Below, one piece after another: positions 44,858-52,805 of a stretch of DNA of 64,000 nt. The stretch is from Solwaraspora sp. WMMD406 (lineage in GTDB: Bacteria; Actinomycetota; Actinomycetes; Mycobacteriales; Micromonosporaceae): the NCBI RefSeq assembly GCF_029626025.1, contig NZ_JARUBF010000001.1, forward strand, positions 558,001-622,000, in the 5' to 3' direction. Each line of letters opens with the position of its first letter. The stretch's first letter is position 1. Made by a program: the position numbers and the translations under genes. The notes beneath the pieces were generated by a model. It saw nothing but the letters and a program-made list of their open reading frames with translations. It was not told the DNA's origin and did no database searches.

Positions 44858-45876
44858 CGCGCCGCACGGTCCTGAAGCCCTACGCGCCGGCACCCGGCGC
44901 TGCGGTCGGGCTCGTCACGCCGTCCAGCTCGATAGCCGGCTATCCTCGCCGGCTTCGGCGGTCACTGCACGCGCTGTCACGGCAGGGTTTCCGGCCCCGC
45001 CTGGCCCCGCACGCCCGGTGGGAACCCCACAGTCCCCCGTCACCGGCCGAGCTGGCGTCGGACATCGTCTGGTGCTGCCGGCAACCGGACATCGAGGCGA
45101 TCGTCTGCACCACCGGCGGCCTCACCTCGAGCAACCTGCTGCCCTACCTCGACTACGGGCTGCTTCGTGCGCGCCGCCTACCGGTCTGCGGGCTCAGCGA
45201 CATCACGGCCCTGTTGCTCGCCATCCACGCGCACAGCGACCTGGTGGTCTTCCACGGACCCACCCTGCTGCCGTCGTTCGGTGATGCCGACGGAGTCGCT
45301 CCGTACACTGCCGCCAGCCTGCTGGCCGCCTGGCGGCCGGCACCCGGTCGGGACCTCGATCCGGCAGCCATGACCTCGGCCGAGTCACTGTGGTGGGAGA
45401 CGGAGGATCACCGCCCGCGCATCTTCCGTCCGGCTGGTGCGTGGCGTGTCCTGCACGCGGGCAGTGCCCACGGACGCCTGCTCGGTGGCCACCTGGGCAC
45501 CATGTGCCAGCTGGCCGGCACCCCGCACCTGCCGGAACTTCGCGGTGCGGTGCTGTTCCTGGAGACCAACGAGGCCCGAGCCACGCACGCATGCGGACAA
45601 CTCGAGGTCCTCACCGACGCGGGAATCCTCGACGGGGCAACGGCCCTGGTGGTCGGCAGATCGCCGAGTCTCGATCGTCCTGCGCAGTGGGAGCATGCGC
45701 TGGCGCGGTTGGGTGCGGACCGGTCCATCCCCGTGCTGACAGACGTGGACCTCGGCCACACGGTGCCCATGCTGACCCTGCCAGTCGGCGTGCGGGTCGC
45801 TGTGGACACCCACCCTGTTCGGATCCGCCTCGAGGAGAACGCCGTCGTGTCCCGGCCGCACTCTGACACCGCGTGA
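44854..45876 (+). CDS. S66 LD-carboxypeptidase, MccF-like
   Basis: The product has 340 residues from TTG 44854, overlapping the restored ABC stop as TTGA. S66 features: Ser115 nucleophile in GLSDITALL, the VFHGPTLLPSFG segment, a Glu in LFLETNE and the C-terminal His in LGHTVPMLTLPVG. MccF (344 residues) detoxifies microcin C-type aminoacyl-adenylates; other S66 enzymes recycle murein. Adjacent exporter and aaRS genes favour the MccF-type immunity role. It is in frame with the shifted ABC gene, so a 943-residue fusion is what the raw sequence encodes. Confidence 0.87.
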   Translation: MTRRTVLKPYAPAPGAAVGLVTPSSSIAGYPRRLRRSLHALSRQGFRPRLAPHARWEPHSPPSPAELASDIVWCCRQPDIEAIVCTTGGLTSSNLLPYLDYGLLRARRLPVCGLSDITALLLAIHAHSDLVVFHGPTLLPSFGDADGVAPYTAASLLAAWRPAPGRDLDPAAMTSAESLWWETEDHRPRIFRPAGAWRVLHAGSAHGRLLGGHLGTMCQLAGTPHLPELRGAVLFLETNEARATHACGQLEVLTDAGILDGATALVVGRSPSLDRPAQWEHALARLGADRSIPVLTDVDLGHTVPMLTLPVGVRVAVDTHPVRIRLEENAVVSRPHSDTA

Positions 45877-45978
45877 GCACGGTTGCAGAGGTTGCGCTGT
45901 GACAAGATTGAGACAGCTAAGTGGTTCAGGTCGTAAGTCCTTCGGGGGTTGACGGTCCGGACCTGGCGCGGTTGGTGA

Positions 45979-46293
45979 TCAAGAGGTCCTGGGGCTGAGC
46001 TTGAGGTCGCAGACCAGGTCGAAGGCTTCCTCGGTGGTGCCGGTGAACCAGACCTGGTTCTCGTAGTCGTTCGTGCTGGCGGTGTGGATGGCGGTACCCC
46101 ACCGGTGGGCGGAACCGCCGTAACGCAGTCGCATCAGGGGGAGCCGTTCACCGTCGGTCAGCTCGACGGTGACGTAGGCGAACTGGCCGTGGTACCGCAC
46201 GTGCACGCCCGCCACCTGTGGCCAGTTCCGGCGGGCGTGCCCGCTCAGCCGCTGGATCAAGGACGCCTTGGTCGACGCGGGGATCGTGGGCAT
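45979..46293 (-). CDS. Passenger hypothetical protein of the IS630 element
   Basis: The product has 104 residues. It lies wholly inside the IS, divergent from the transposase, close to the left inverted repeat. It is a compact alpha/beta protein with several tryptophans (WPQVAGVHVRYHGQFAYV, QVWFTGTTEEAFDLVCDL). No known domain is recognised. Its good coding character and defined position suggest it travels with the element rather than being a shadow frame. Confidence 0.7.
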   Translation of the reverse strand: MPTIPASTKASLIQRLSGHARRNWPQVAGVHVRYHGQFAYVTVELTDGERLPLMRLRYGGSAHRWGTAIHTASTNDYENQVWFTGTTEEAFDLVCDLKLSPRTS

Positions 46294-46400
46294 GGCCTCA
46301 TCCTCCCCGTTCGCGGCGTGTCACGTGCCGCTGTCGAGCCGTCATCCGGCAAGGATCGTGATCCGCCACGGGGGCCGTCGATCGACCGTGGAGTCCTCCA

Positions 46401-47597
46401 GTGCCCGCCTGCCACGCCCGCCAGATCACCGTGTCCGCCGCCGACCGGCACCGGCTCGAAACCCTGGCCCGCTCACATGCCGCCGGCTACCAGCAGGTCA
46501 TCCGCGCCCGGATCGTCCGCGACGCCGCCCGTGGCCACTCCAACGCGGCGATCGCCCGCCGGCATCAGGTCACCGTCGACACGGTACGACGCTGGCGCGG
46601 TCGGTACGCCGACGAGGGCATGGCCGGGCTGACAGACCGACCCCGCAGCGGACGACCGCCCCGTCTCACCCCGGTCCAGATCGCCGAGGTCAAAGCCCTG
46701 GCCTGTCAACTACCGGCCGAGACCGGCACACCGCTGTCGAAGTGGAACTGCCCCGACCTCGCCAGAGAGGTCGCCGCCCGGGGAATCGCCGAGACGATCT
46801 CACCGGCCACGATCCGCAGAATCCTGGCCGCCGACACGATCAAACCCTGGCGACACCAGTCGTGGATCTTCATCCGGGACCCGGACTTCGCCACCCGCGC
46901 CACCCGCGTCCTGAACCTCTACCAGCGCGTCTTCGACGGTCGGCCACTGGGCGACGACGAGTACGTCATCAGCGCCGACGAGAAGACCTCCATCCAGGCC
47001 CGCTGCCGCTGCCACCCCACACTGCCCCCCGGCACCGGCCGCGCCATGCGGGTCAACCACGAGTACGACCGCGGCGGCGCCCTCGCCTACCTCGCCGCCT
47101 ACGACGTGCACCGCGCCCACGTCATCGGACTCTGCCACGACACCACCGGCATCACCCCGTTCACCGACCTCGTCGACGAGGTCATGACCCGGGAACCGTA
47201 CGCCTCCGCCCGCCGCGTGTTCTGGATCGTCGACAACGGCTCCTCCCACCGGGGCCAGACCGCGATCGACCGCCTGCGCAGGCGCTACCCCAACGCCGTC
47301 ATGATCCACACCCCGGTCCACGCCTCCTGGCTCAACCAAATCGAGATCTACTTCTCCATCGTGCAACGCAAAGTCGTCACCCCCAACGACTTCACCAGCC
47401 TCGACCAGGTGCAATACCGCCTCGCCGCCTTCGAACAGCGCTACAACGCGACCGCCCGGCCCTTCAGATGGAAGTTCACCCCGACCGACCTCACCGACCT
47501 ACTGGCCCGGATCGAACGACACGAACGGAAAGACCCACACCCCGAGCAACACGCCGACTGCCAACACCAGCCCGCCGCACACGCCCAGGCCGCGTAA
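46401..47597 (+). CDS. IS630-family transposase
   Basis: The product has 398 residues. N-terminal helix-turn-helix (HSNAAIARRHQVTVDTVRRW) and a DDE core with ADEKTSIQ, IVDNGSSHRG and LNQIEIYFSI (third acid Glu). It stops one base before the right inverted repeat. Length and motifs match intact IS630/Tc1-like transposases. No frameshift. Confidence 0.95.
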   Translation: MPACHARQITVSAADRHRLETLARSHAAGYQQVIRARIVRDAARGHSNAAIARRHQVTVDTVRRWRGRYADEGMAGLTDRPRSGRPPRLTPVQIAEVKALACQLPAETGTPLSKWNCPDLAREVAARGIAETISPATIRRILAADTIKPWRHQSWIFIRDPDFATRATRVLNLYQRVFDGRPLGDDEYVISADEKTSIQARCRCHPTLPPGTGRAMRVNHEYDRGGALAYLAAYDVHRAHVIGLCHDTTGITPFTDLVDEVMTREPYASARRVFWIVDNGSSHRGQTAIDRLRRRYPNAVMIHTPVHASWLNQIEIYFSIVQRKVVTPNDFTSLDQVQYRLAAFEQRYNATARPFRWKFTPTDLTDLLARIERHERKDPHPEQHADCQHQPAAHAQAA

Positions 47598-48204
47598 CCC
47601 CGAAGGACTTACGACCTGAACCACTAAGGAGCACCTTCAGATGATCGAGAAGGGTAGGGAAGCCGCACGTGAAACTATTTGACAGGGCCACGCAGGGAAC
47701 GACCACACTGTCAGTGGGCGACGAGGCTCTCATCTACGTCTGCGGCATCACCCCGTACGACTCCGCGCACCTCGGCCACGCGTTCACGTTTCTGACCTAC
47801 GACCTGTTGCGGCGCCGTCTCGAAGACACCGGCACCCGCGTACGGATGGCTCGCAACATCACCGATGTCGACGAACCGATGTACACCAAGGCCGCAGAGC
47901 TGGGCGTTCACTACCTGGAATTGGCGCAAACCGAGTCCGCCGAGTTCAGCCACAGTATGCGAACTCTCAACTTCATCGACCCTGAGGTCGAGCCGCGGCC
48001 GAGTGAACACATCGCGGCCATCGTCGATTCGGTGCAACAGCTAAAAAAGCGCGGACACACCTACGAAATCGACGGCGATATCTACTACGACGTCTCGACG
48101 TTCCCAGAATACGGCGAGATCAGCGGGTACAGTGAACGCCTCATGGCCGAGTTCTCCAGCCTGCGTGGCGGGGATCCGCAGCGCGTCGGCAAGCGGCATA
48201 CCCT

Positions 48205-49088
48205 GAGGCTTATTCAGCAGGCCTCCGACCCGCTACAGTAGACCCCCAATAAAAGGACGATCCGCTCTTCCGTAGGATGGAGTTACCACACAACATCACA
48301 AAGAAAAGCGGACCGCCGAACATGTATCATACCACTGGCTTCACCACGGACCAGATCCGCGACCTCTGCGTGCTGGTCCGAGCGGAATGCCAGGATCTGG
48401 ATGTGGAGCCGTGGCCCCCGGTCCTTGGTCTCTACCGCGCTGTCGTCGTCGCGTTGACCTACATGCGTCGCAACCGCGTCCAAGCGGAGATCGCCGAAGC
48501 ACACGGCGTCTCCCAGCCGACGATCTCGCGAGCGGTCACCGGCATCACCCCGGTCCTCGATCGCGTGCTGACGGAGTTCGTACCGACAGCCGACGACCTC
48601 AGCCCGACCGACCAGTACATCGTCGACGGCACCCTGCTTCCCTGCTGGTCATGGCGCACGCACCGCTGTCTGTACTCCGGCAAGCACAAGACCACGGGCA
48701 TGAGCGTCCAGGTCGCCTGCACCCTCGACGGCGCGCTCGCCTGGATCTCCGATCCCGTCACCGGCAACCACCACGACTCGTACGCGATCAACGACACCGG
48801 GGTCCTCGTCACCCTGAATCCCGGAGACTGGATCGGTGACAAGGGCTACGTCGGCAACGGCATGATCACCCCGTACAAGAAGCCCAAAGGTGGCGAGCTC
48901 GCGGAATGGCAGAAGGAATACAACAGGCAGGTCAACAAGATCCGCTGGGTTGTGGAACAGGTCGTCGCGAACCTGAAGACATGGCGGATCCTGCACACCG
49001 ACTACCGCAGACCGCTCGCGACCTTCACAGAAACGATCTCCTGTGTTATCGGGTTGCACTTCTACAGGATGGCCTGTGAATAGACCTC
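48205..49088 (+). mobile_element. IS5-family insertion sequence (884 bp)
   Basis: Imperfect inverted ends (left gaggcttattcagcaggcc; right, read inversely, gaggtctattcacaggcc). It is flanked by the 3-bp repeat CCT at 48202-48204 and 49089-49091. Removing it restores the conserved TLDFLLWK segment of the MshC-like protein, which fixes the boundaries precisely. Confidence 0.92.
48277..49083 (+). CDS. IS5-family transposase (DDE_Tnp_4)
   Basis: The product has 268 residues, the normal size. N-terminal helix-turn-helix (AEIAEAHGVSQPTISRAV), then the catalytic Asp in YIVDGTLLP, Asp in WIGDKGYVG and Glu in RWVVEQVVANLK. It almost fills the element and shows no frameshift. A shorter version may start at ATG 48322. 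Confidence 0.93.
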   Translation: MELPHNITKKSGPPNMYHTTGFTTDQIRDLCVLVRAECQDLDVEPWPPVLGLYRAVVVALTYMRRNRVQAEIAEAHGVSQPTISRAVTGITPVLDRVLTEFVPTADDLSPTDQYIVDGTLLPCWSWRTHRCLYSGKHKTTGMSVQVACTLDGALAWISDPVTGNHHDSYAINDTGVLVTLNPGDWIGDKGYVGNGMITPYKKPKGGELAEWQKEYNRQVNKIRWVVEQVVANLKTWRILHTDYRRPLATFTETISCVIGLHFYRMACE

Positions 49089-49730
49089 CCTGGACTTCCT
49101 TCTCTGGAAGAGCGTTCCGGACGAGCACGATCCGGCCCGGTGGGAGACGTCGCTGGGTGCCGGCCGGCCGGGCTGGCACATCGAATGCTCCGCGATGTCC
49201 CTCGTGCACCTCGGTCCGACCATCGACGTCCACGGCGGCGGCTATGACCTGATCTTCCCGCACCACGAGTGCGAGAACGCACAGAGTCGTGCCATCCGCC
49301 CGAATGTCCCCTTTGTTCGCCGGTGGATGCACACCGCCCCGCTCGGTCTGGGCGGCGAGAAGATGTCGAAGTCCCTCGGGAACCTGGTTTTCGTGCGGGA
49401 TCTGGTGAAGGACACGGATCCGGCCGCGATTCGGCTCGCGCTGATGAACTATCACTATCGAATCGGTGGCGAATGGCGAGCGGACCTCCTGCGGTCCGCC
49501 GGTCACACGGTCGAGAAAGTCAAATACGCGCTGCGTCATCCCGCCGGTGGGGACGTGCGCCCCCACCTGGCGCGCATTCGCGCCGCGCTGGATGACGACC
49601 TGGACACCGCGTCCGCGGCGAGCGCCCTGAACGACATGGCGGACACGGCAATCAATGGTGGTTCCGCCAATGCCGCCGGCACCATCAACGAAGCGTTGCA
49701 CCTTCTGGGGCTCGACATCGAGGACCGGAC

Positions 49731-51098
49731 GTGATCATCTACAACACGCTGACCAGGCGGAAAGAGCCCTTCGTCCCCATGGAGCCAGGCCGGGTGCGGA
49801 TGTTCGTGTGCGGGCCGACCGTCTACGACCTCAGCCATGTCGGGCACGCCAAGACCTACACCCAATTCGACCTGGTTGCCCGCTACCTGCGCGCCCGTGG
49901 CTACCGGGTGACCTACGCGCAGAACCTCACCGACATCGACGACAAGATCATCCGGCGGGCCGCCGAGCTGCGTGTCTCGCCGCAACAGCTGGCCAAGGAG
50001 AACGAGCAGGCGTACCTGGAGGACATGGCCGCGCTGCACAACACCAGCGTGGACGTGCACGAGCGGGCGCTCGACCACATCGACGACATCGTCGCCCAGG
50101 TGCAGGCGCTGATCGACCGCGGCCATGCCTATCGGCTCGACGACGGCTGGTACTTCGATCTGTCCACGTTCGCCGGCTATGGCAAGCTTTCCGGCCGCAC
50201 GGAGACCCGGCCCGAAGACTCGCTGTCCCGAGTCGATGAGAACGAGCAGAAGCGCAACCCCGGCGACTTCGCGCTCTGGAAATCCCGCAAGCCGGGCGAG
50301 CCGTACTGGGACACCCGGCTCGGGCCGGGGCGTCCCGGTTGGCACATCGAGGACACCGCTATCACGGAGGCGCTGTTCGGTCCGCAGTACGACCTGCACG
50401 GCGGCGCGGAGGACCTGATCTTCCCGCACCACGAGGCCGAGATCGCGCAGATGGAGTCCGCCTCGGGTCGCGAGCCGCTCGTCCGCTGCTGGATGCACAC
50501 CGGCTTCCTACGCGTCGGCGGCGACAAGATGGCCAAGAGCGCGGGCAACTTCACGACCATTCGGGACGCGTTGGGCAGAGCTGACTTCCGCACGCTCCGG
50601 TACGCCTTCCTGTCCCAGCACTACCGGTCGTCCATGGAGCTCGACGAGGGCACCCTGGAACAGGCTCGCGGTGCTCGCCGACGCGTGGAGAACTTCTGGC
50701 GACTGATCGATCACAGCCACGACGACCACGCCACGCGGGATCTGACCGAGCGCACCCGCGACGACTTCTACGCCAGGATGGACGACGACTTCGACGCGCC
50801 GGGCGCCCTGGCGGCACTGTTCGAGTACATCCGCGAACACAACCGCAGCGAGCACCAGCCGGGCAGGGCCGCCGCCGACTTCCTCACCGAGGTCAACACC
50901 ATCTTCGACGCCTTCGACTTCGAGCGCGACGAAGCGGGTGCGGACGACGCCGTCATCGAACGACTCCTGGCCGATCGTCGTCGGCTCCGCGGCGAGAAGC
51001 TGTACGCGGAGGCGGACGCGATCAGGGCCGACCTGACGGCACGCGGCATCGTCATCGAGGACACCGCCACCGGCACCCGCTGGTGGCGGGACAAGTGA
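49731..51098 (+). CDS. cysS: Cysteinyl-tRNA synthetase with atypical zinc site
   Basis: The product has 455 residues, full length with catalytic, DALR-type and C-terminal domains. HIGH is HVGH (36-39) and KMSKS is KMAKS (~266-270). Zinc ligands Cys27, the His pair at 233-234 and Glu237 are kept, but the second ligand Cys is Asp208 (WHIEDTAI), a form I associate with archaeal-type CysRS. The end (EDTATGTRWW) is the normal CysRS terminus. Overlap with the MshC-like gene (GTGA) ties it to the cluster. A drug-tolerant self-resistance copy is the favoured reading; it could instead be the sole housekeeping enzyme. Confidence 0.92.
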   Translation: MIIYNTLTRRKEPFVPMEPGRVRMFVCGPTVYDLSHVGHAKTYTQFDLVARYLRARGYRVTYAQNLTDIDDKIIRRAAELRVSPQQLAKENEQAYLEDMAALHNTSVDVHERALDHIDDIVAQVQALIDRGHAYRLDDGWYFDLSTFAGYGKLSGRTETRPEDSLSRVDENEQKRNPGDFALWKSRKPGEPYWDTRLGPGRPGWHIEDTAITEALFGPQYDLHGGAEDLIFPHHEAEIAQMESASGREPLVRCWMHTGFLRVGGDKMAKSAGNFTTIRDALGRADFRTLRYAFLSQHYRSSMELDEGTLEQARGARRRVENFWRLIDHSHDDHATRDLTERTRDDFYARMDDDFDAPGALAALFEYIREHNRSEHQPGRAAADFLTEVNTIFDAFDFERDEAGADDAVIERLLADRRRLRGEKLYAEADAIRADLTARGIVIEDTATGTRWWRDK

Positions 51099-51493
51099 CG
51101 GCCCCGGCCCGCTACGCGAGCTGCCGCATCACGTGCGAGACAACCGGAGCCACAACCTCGTCCTCTCCTCGTCCTGACCGGCCCCACACCGCAGAAGCGT
51201 TGATCGCGGGCCGCCGACCAGCCAGTTCCACACATGAGGTAGGCCGTACGGCGCAACAGCGGCGCTGCTGACGTGGCGAAGTCGACGAAGCTCTCGTCGA
51301 GGGTACGGGCCGGGGTCCCGGTACGCGCGGACGTCTGGTCGGTGGCCGGCCGAAGGCTGGCGACGAGCCGACCGGACAGTGCCACCTCAGCCGCCGTACA
51401 CACCGCACGCTCATGCCGTGGCACCTTCCCGGGTCCGGACTCCGTCGAACTGTCAGCCAGCCGGGTAGACGCCGCGAAATCGAGAAAAGATGA

Positions 51494-51541
51494 CATGTCC
51501 CAGGAGATCCCGGACGTTCGCTTCGTGCTCGTCACCTGTTA
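51494..51541 (+). CDS. Possible 15-residue peptide ending in Cys
   Basis: ATG follows an A-rich stretch (gagaaaagatgac) and encodes MSQEIPDVRFVLVTC before a TAG stop. It is the only short ORF with plausible initiation close to the cluster's end. A C-terminal cysteine is notable beside cysteine-activating enzymes. It may be chance; it also lies at the end of an in-frame open frame starting at 51273. Confidence 0.2.
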
Positions 51542-51572
51542 GCTTTCGGATCGGCCTCTCGTCCTCTCCCGC

Positions 51573-51634
51573 GCGGAAGATGTCCGCTTCCCCCAGCGGA
51601 CGATGTCCGCGCTCGCCGGCGGACAATGTCCGCT
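51573..51634. promoter_or_regulatory. Three palindromic operators spaced 23 bp
   Basis: The sites are gcggaagatgtccgc (51573), gcggacgatgtccgc (51597, with its core at 51598) and gcggacaatgtccgc (51620). The last two are perfect GCGGAC-N3-GTCCGC inverted repeats and the first has one mismatch. The regular ~23-bp spacing, about two helical turns, puts all on one DNA face. They lie 47-108 bp before the glycosyltransferase start. Confidence 0.75.
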
Positions 51635-51680
51635 GGACCGACGGATCTGGACCGACGGATGCGGAAGGCGACTTGTTCAG

Positions 51681-52805
51681 ATGACCCTGTTGAGCCTGAT
51701 CATCCCGGTCTACCGAGTCGAGAAGCACCTGGCCGCGTGCCTGGATTCGATCCTCGGCCAGCCGCACGACGGCGTGGAGATCATCGCGGTGGACGACGCG
51801 TCGGACGACGGGTCGAGCGCGATCCTGGCCGACTACGCCAGCCGGTACGCCGAGCTGACCGTGGTGACCCTGGACCGCAACGTGGGGCTCGGTGCGGCCC
51901 GCAACGCCGGCATCGCCCGGGCCGACGGCCGCTACGTCTGGTGTGTGGACAGCGACGACTGGCTGCCCGACGGCAGCCTGGCGGCGGTCACCGAGCGGAT
52001 CGCCCAGGTCGAGCCAGACCTCCTGATCACCGGTTACGCCCGGGTCTACCCGGACGGCCGCAGCGACGACCAGCCGGTACGCCGGATCGCACCCGGCCGC
52101 GATCTGCCGACGCTGTTCCGCTTCGCCGACGAACCCGGCCTGCTCAACGTCCTGTGGATCGCCTGCAACAAGATCATCAAACGGGACCGGCTGGTCGAGT
52201 CGGGGATCACCTTCCAGTCCGGCTGGTACGAGGACGTCTCCTTCGTGGTGCCGCTGCTGGTCGCCCTGGACCGGATCGCCGTGCTCGACCGCGACTGCTA
52301 CGCGTACCGGCAGCATCACGACGGGGCGATCACCCGGACCGTCAGCGACCGGCACTTCGAGGTGTTCGACCAGTGGCAGCGGGTCTTCGACCACCTGGAC
52401 ACCCGTCCTGACCGTGGCGCGTCGCTGCGGCCGGTGATCTTCGGCCGGATGATCTGGCACTGCCTGCAGGTCCTCGGTCATCCGCACCGGGTGCCACGGT
52501 CCAGCCGACGCCGCTACTTCCGGCGTACCAGCGAGCTCTACCGCCGTCACCTGCCACCCGGCGGCTACCCGGTGCCAGGCGGCGCGAACGAGGCGGTCAA
52601 ACACCGCCTCGTCGCGGCCAACGCCTATCCTCTGTACGAAGCGTTGACGGCCGGCTGGCTGCTCCGCAAACGACTGCTGGGCCGGGCCACCCATCCGACC
52701 AGCCCACCGATACCGCCGACACCGGTGCGGACCGCGGCCGGCGCGGGCCCCGGCGACGCAGACAGCGACAGCCGCAGCGACGGTCAGGAGGGGACGGGCA
52801 GGTGA
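51681..52805 (+). CDS. Family 2 glycosyltransferase
   Basis: The product has 374 residues from ATG 51681. GT-A fold: LIIPVYRVEKHL, AVDDASDDGS, GLGAARNAGIARADGRYV and VDSDDWLP at about residue 90. It resembles the N-terminal domain of the glycosyltransferase at 28976. The C-terminus is low complexity. It overlaps the next gene as GTGA, so the two form an operon under the three palindromic sites. Probably adds sugars to a cell-surface polymer. Confidence 0.87.
   Translation: MTLLSLIIPVYRVEKHLAACLDSILGQPHDGVEIIAVDDASDDGSSAILADYASRYAELTVVTLDRNVGLGAARNAGIARADGRYVWCVDSDDWLPDGSLAAVTERIAQVEPDLLITGYARVYPDGRSDDQPVRRIAPGRDLPTLFRFADEPGLLNVLWIACNKIIKRDRLVESGITFQSGWYEDVSFVVPLLVALDRIAVLDRDCYAYRQHHDGAITRTVSDRHFEVFDQWQRVFDHLDTRPDRGASLRPVIFGRMIWHCLQVLGHPHRVPRSSRRRYFRRTSELYRRHLPPGGYPVPGGANEAVKHRLVAANAYPLYEALTAGWLLRKRLLGRATHPTSPPIPPTPVRTAAGAGPGDADSDSRSDGQEGTGR

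Larger units (their letters stand above)
45921..47624 (+). mobile_element. IS630-family element with a passenger gene (1704 bp)
   Basis: Perfect 27-bp inverted repeats (45921-45947 and 47598-47624; outer end gtggttcaggtcgtaagtcc). TAA abuts both ends, consistent with the TA target duplication of the family. Besides the transposase it contains a leftward 104-residue gene at its left end. It sits between the peptidase gene and the MshC-like gene and breaks no reading frame, but may interrupt cotranscription. Confidence 0.95.
47669..49734 (+). pseudogene. MshC-like cysteine ligase gene split by an IS5-family element
   Basis: 47669-48204 and 49092-49734 join in frame, after removing the IS and one CCT duplication, into 392 residues (MshC is ~410). 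The first part carries YVCGITPYDSAHLGHAFTF (HIGH site) and RGGDPQRVGKRH. The second carries GRPGWHIECSAM with the zinc/thiol Cys, FPHHECENAQ and KMSKSLGN. The anticodon domain of CysRS is missing, as in MshC, which condenses cysteine with an amino sugar. In this cluster it would have attached cysteine to another amine. Its end overlaps cysS by GTGA. Confidence 0.92.
51099..51680. other. Gene-poor region downstream of the cluster
   Basis: It is 582 bp between cysS and the glycosyltransferase gene. It holds three palindromic sites (51573-51634), a 14-bp tandem duplication (ctggaccgacggat at 51633 and 51647), and a possible 15-codon ORF at 51494. The longer ORFs on either strand lack ribosome-binding sites and read as non-coding. 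Confidence 0.55.

Noticed and set aside
43012-45876. 954-residue ABC-peptidase fusion as a genuine protein
   Set aside because: The linker is out-of-frame translation of a normal ABC C-terminus; one extra G explains it. Kept as a finding, not as the annotated gene.
51112-51535. Rightward 89-residue and leftward 100- and 255-residue ORFs after cysS
   Set aside because: They overlap each other and the cysS 3' end, lack initiation signals and have compositional bias only.
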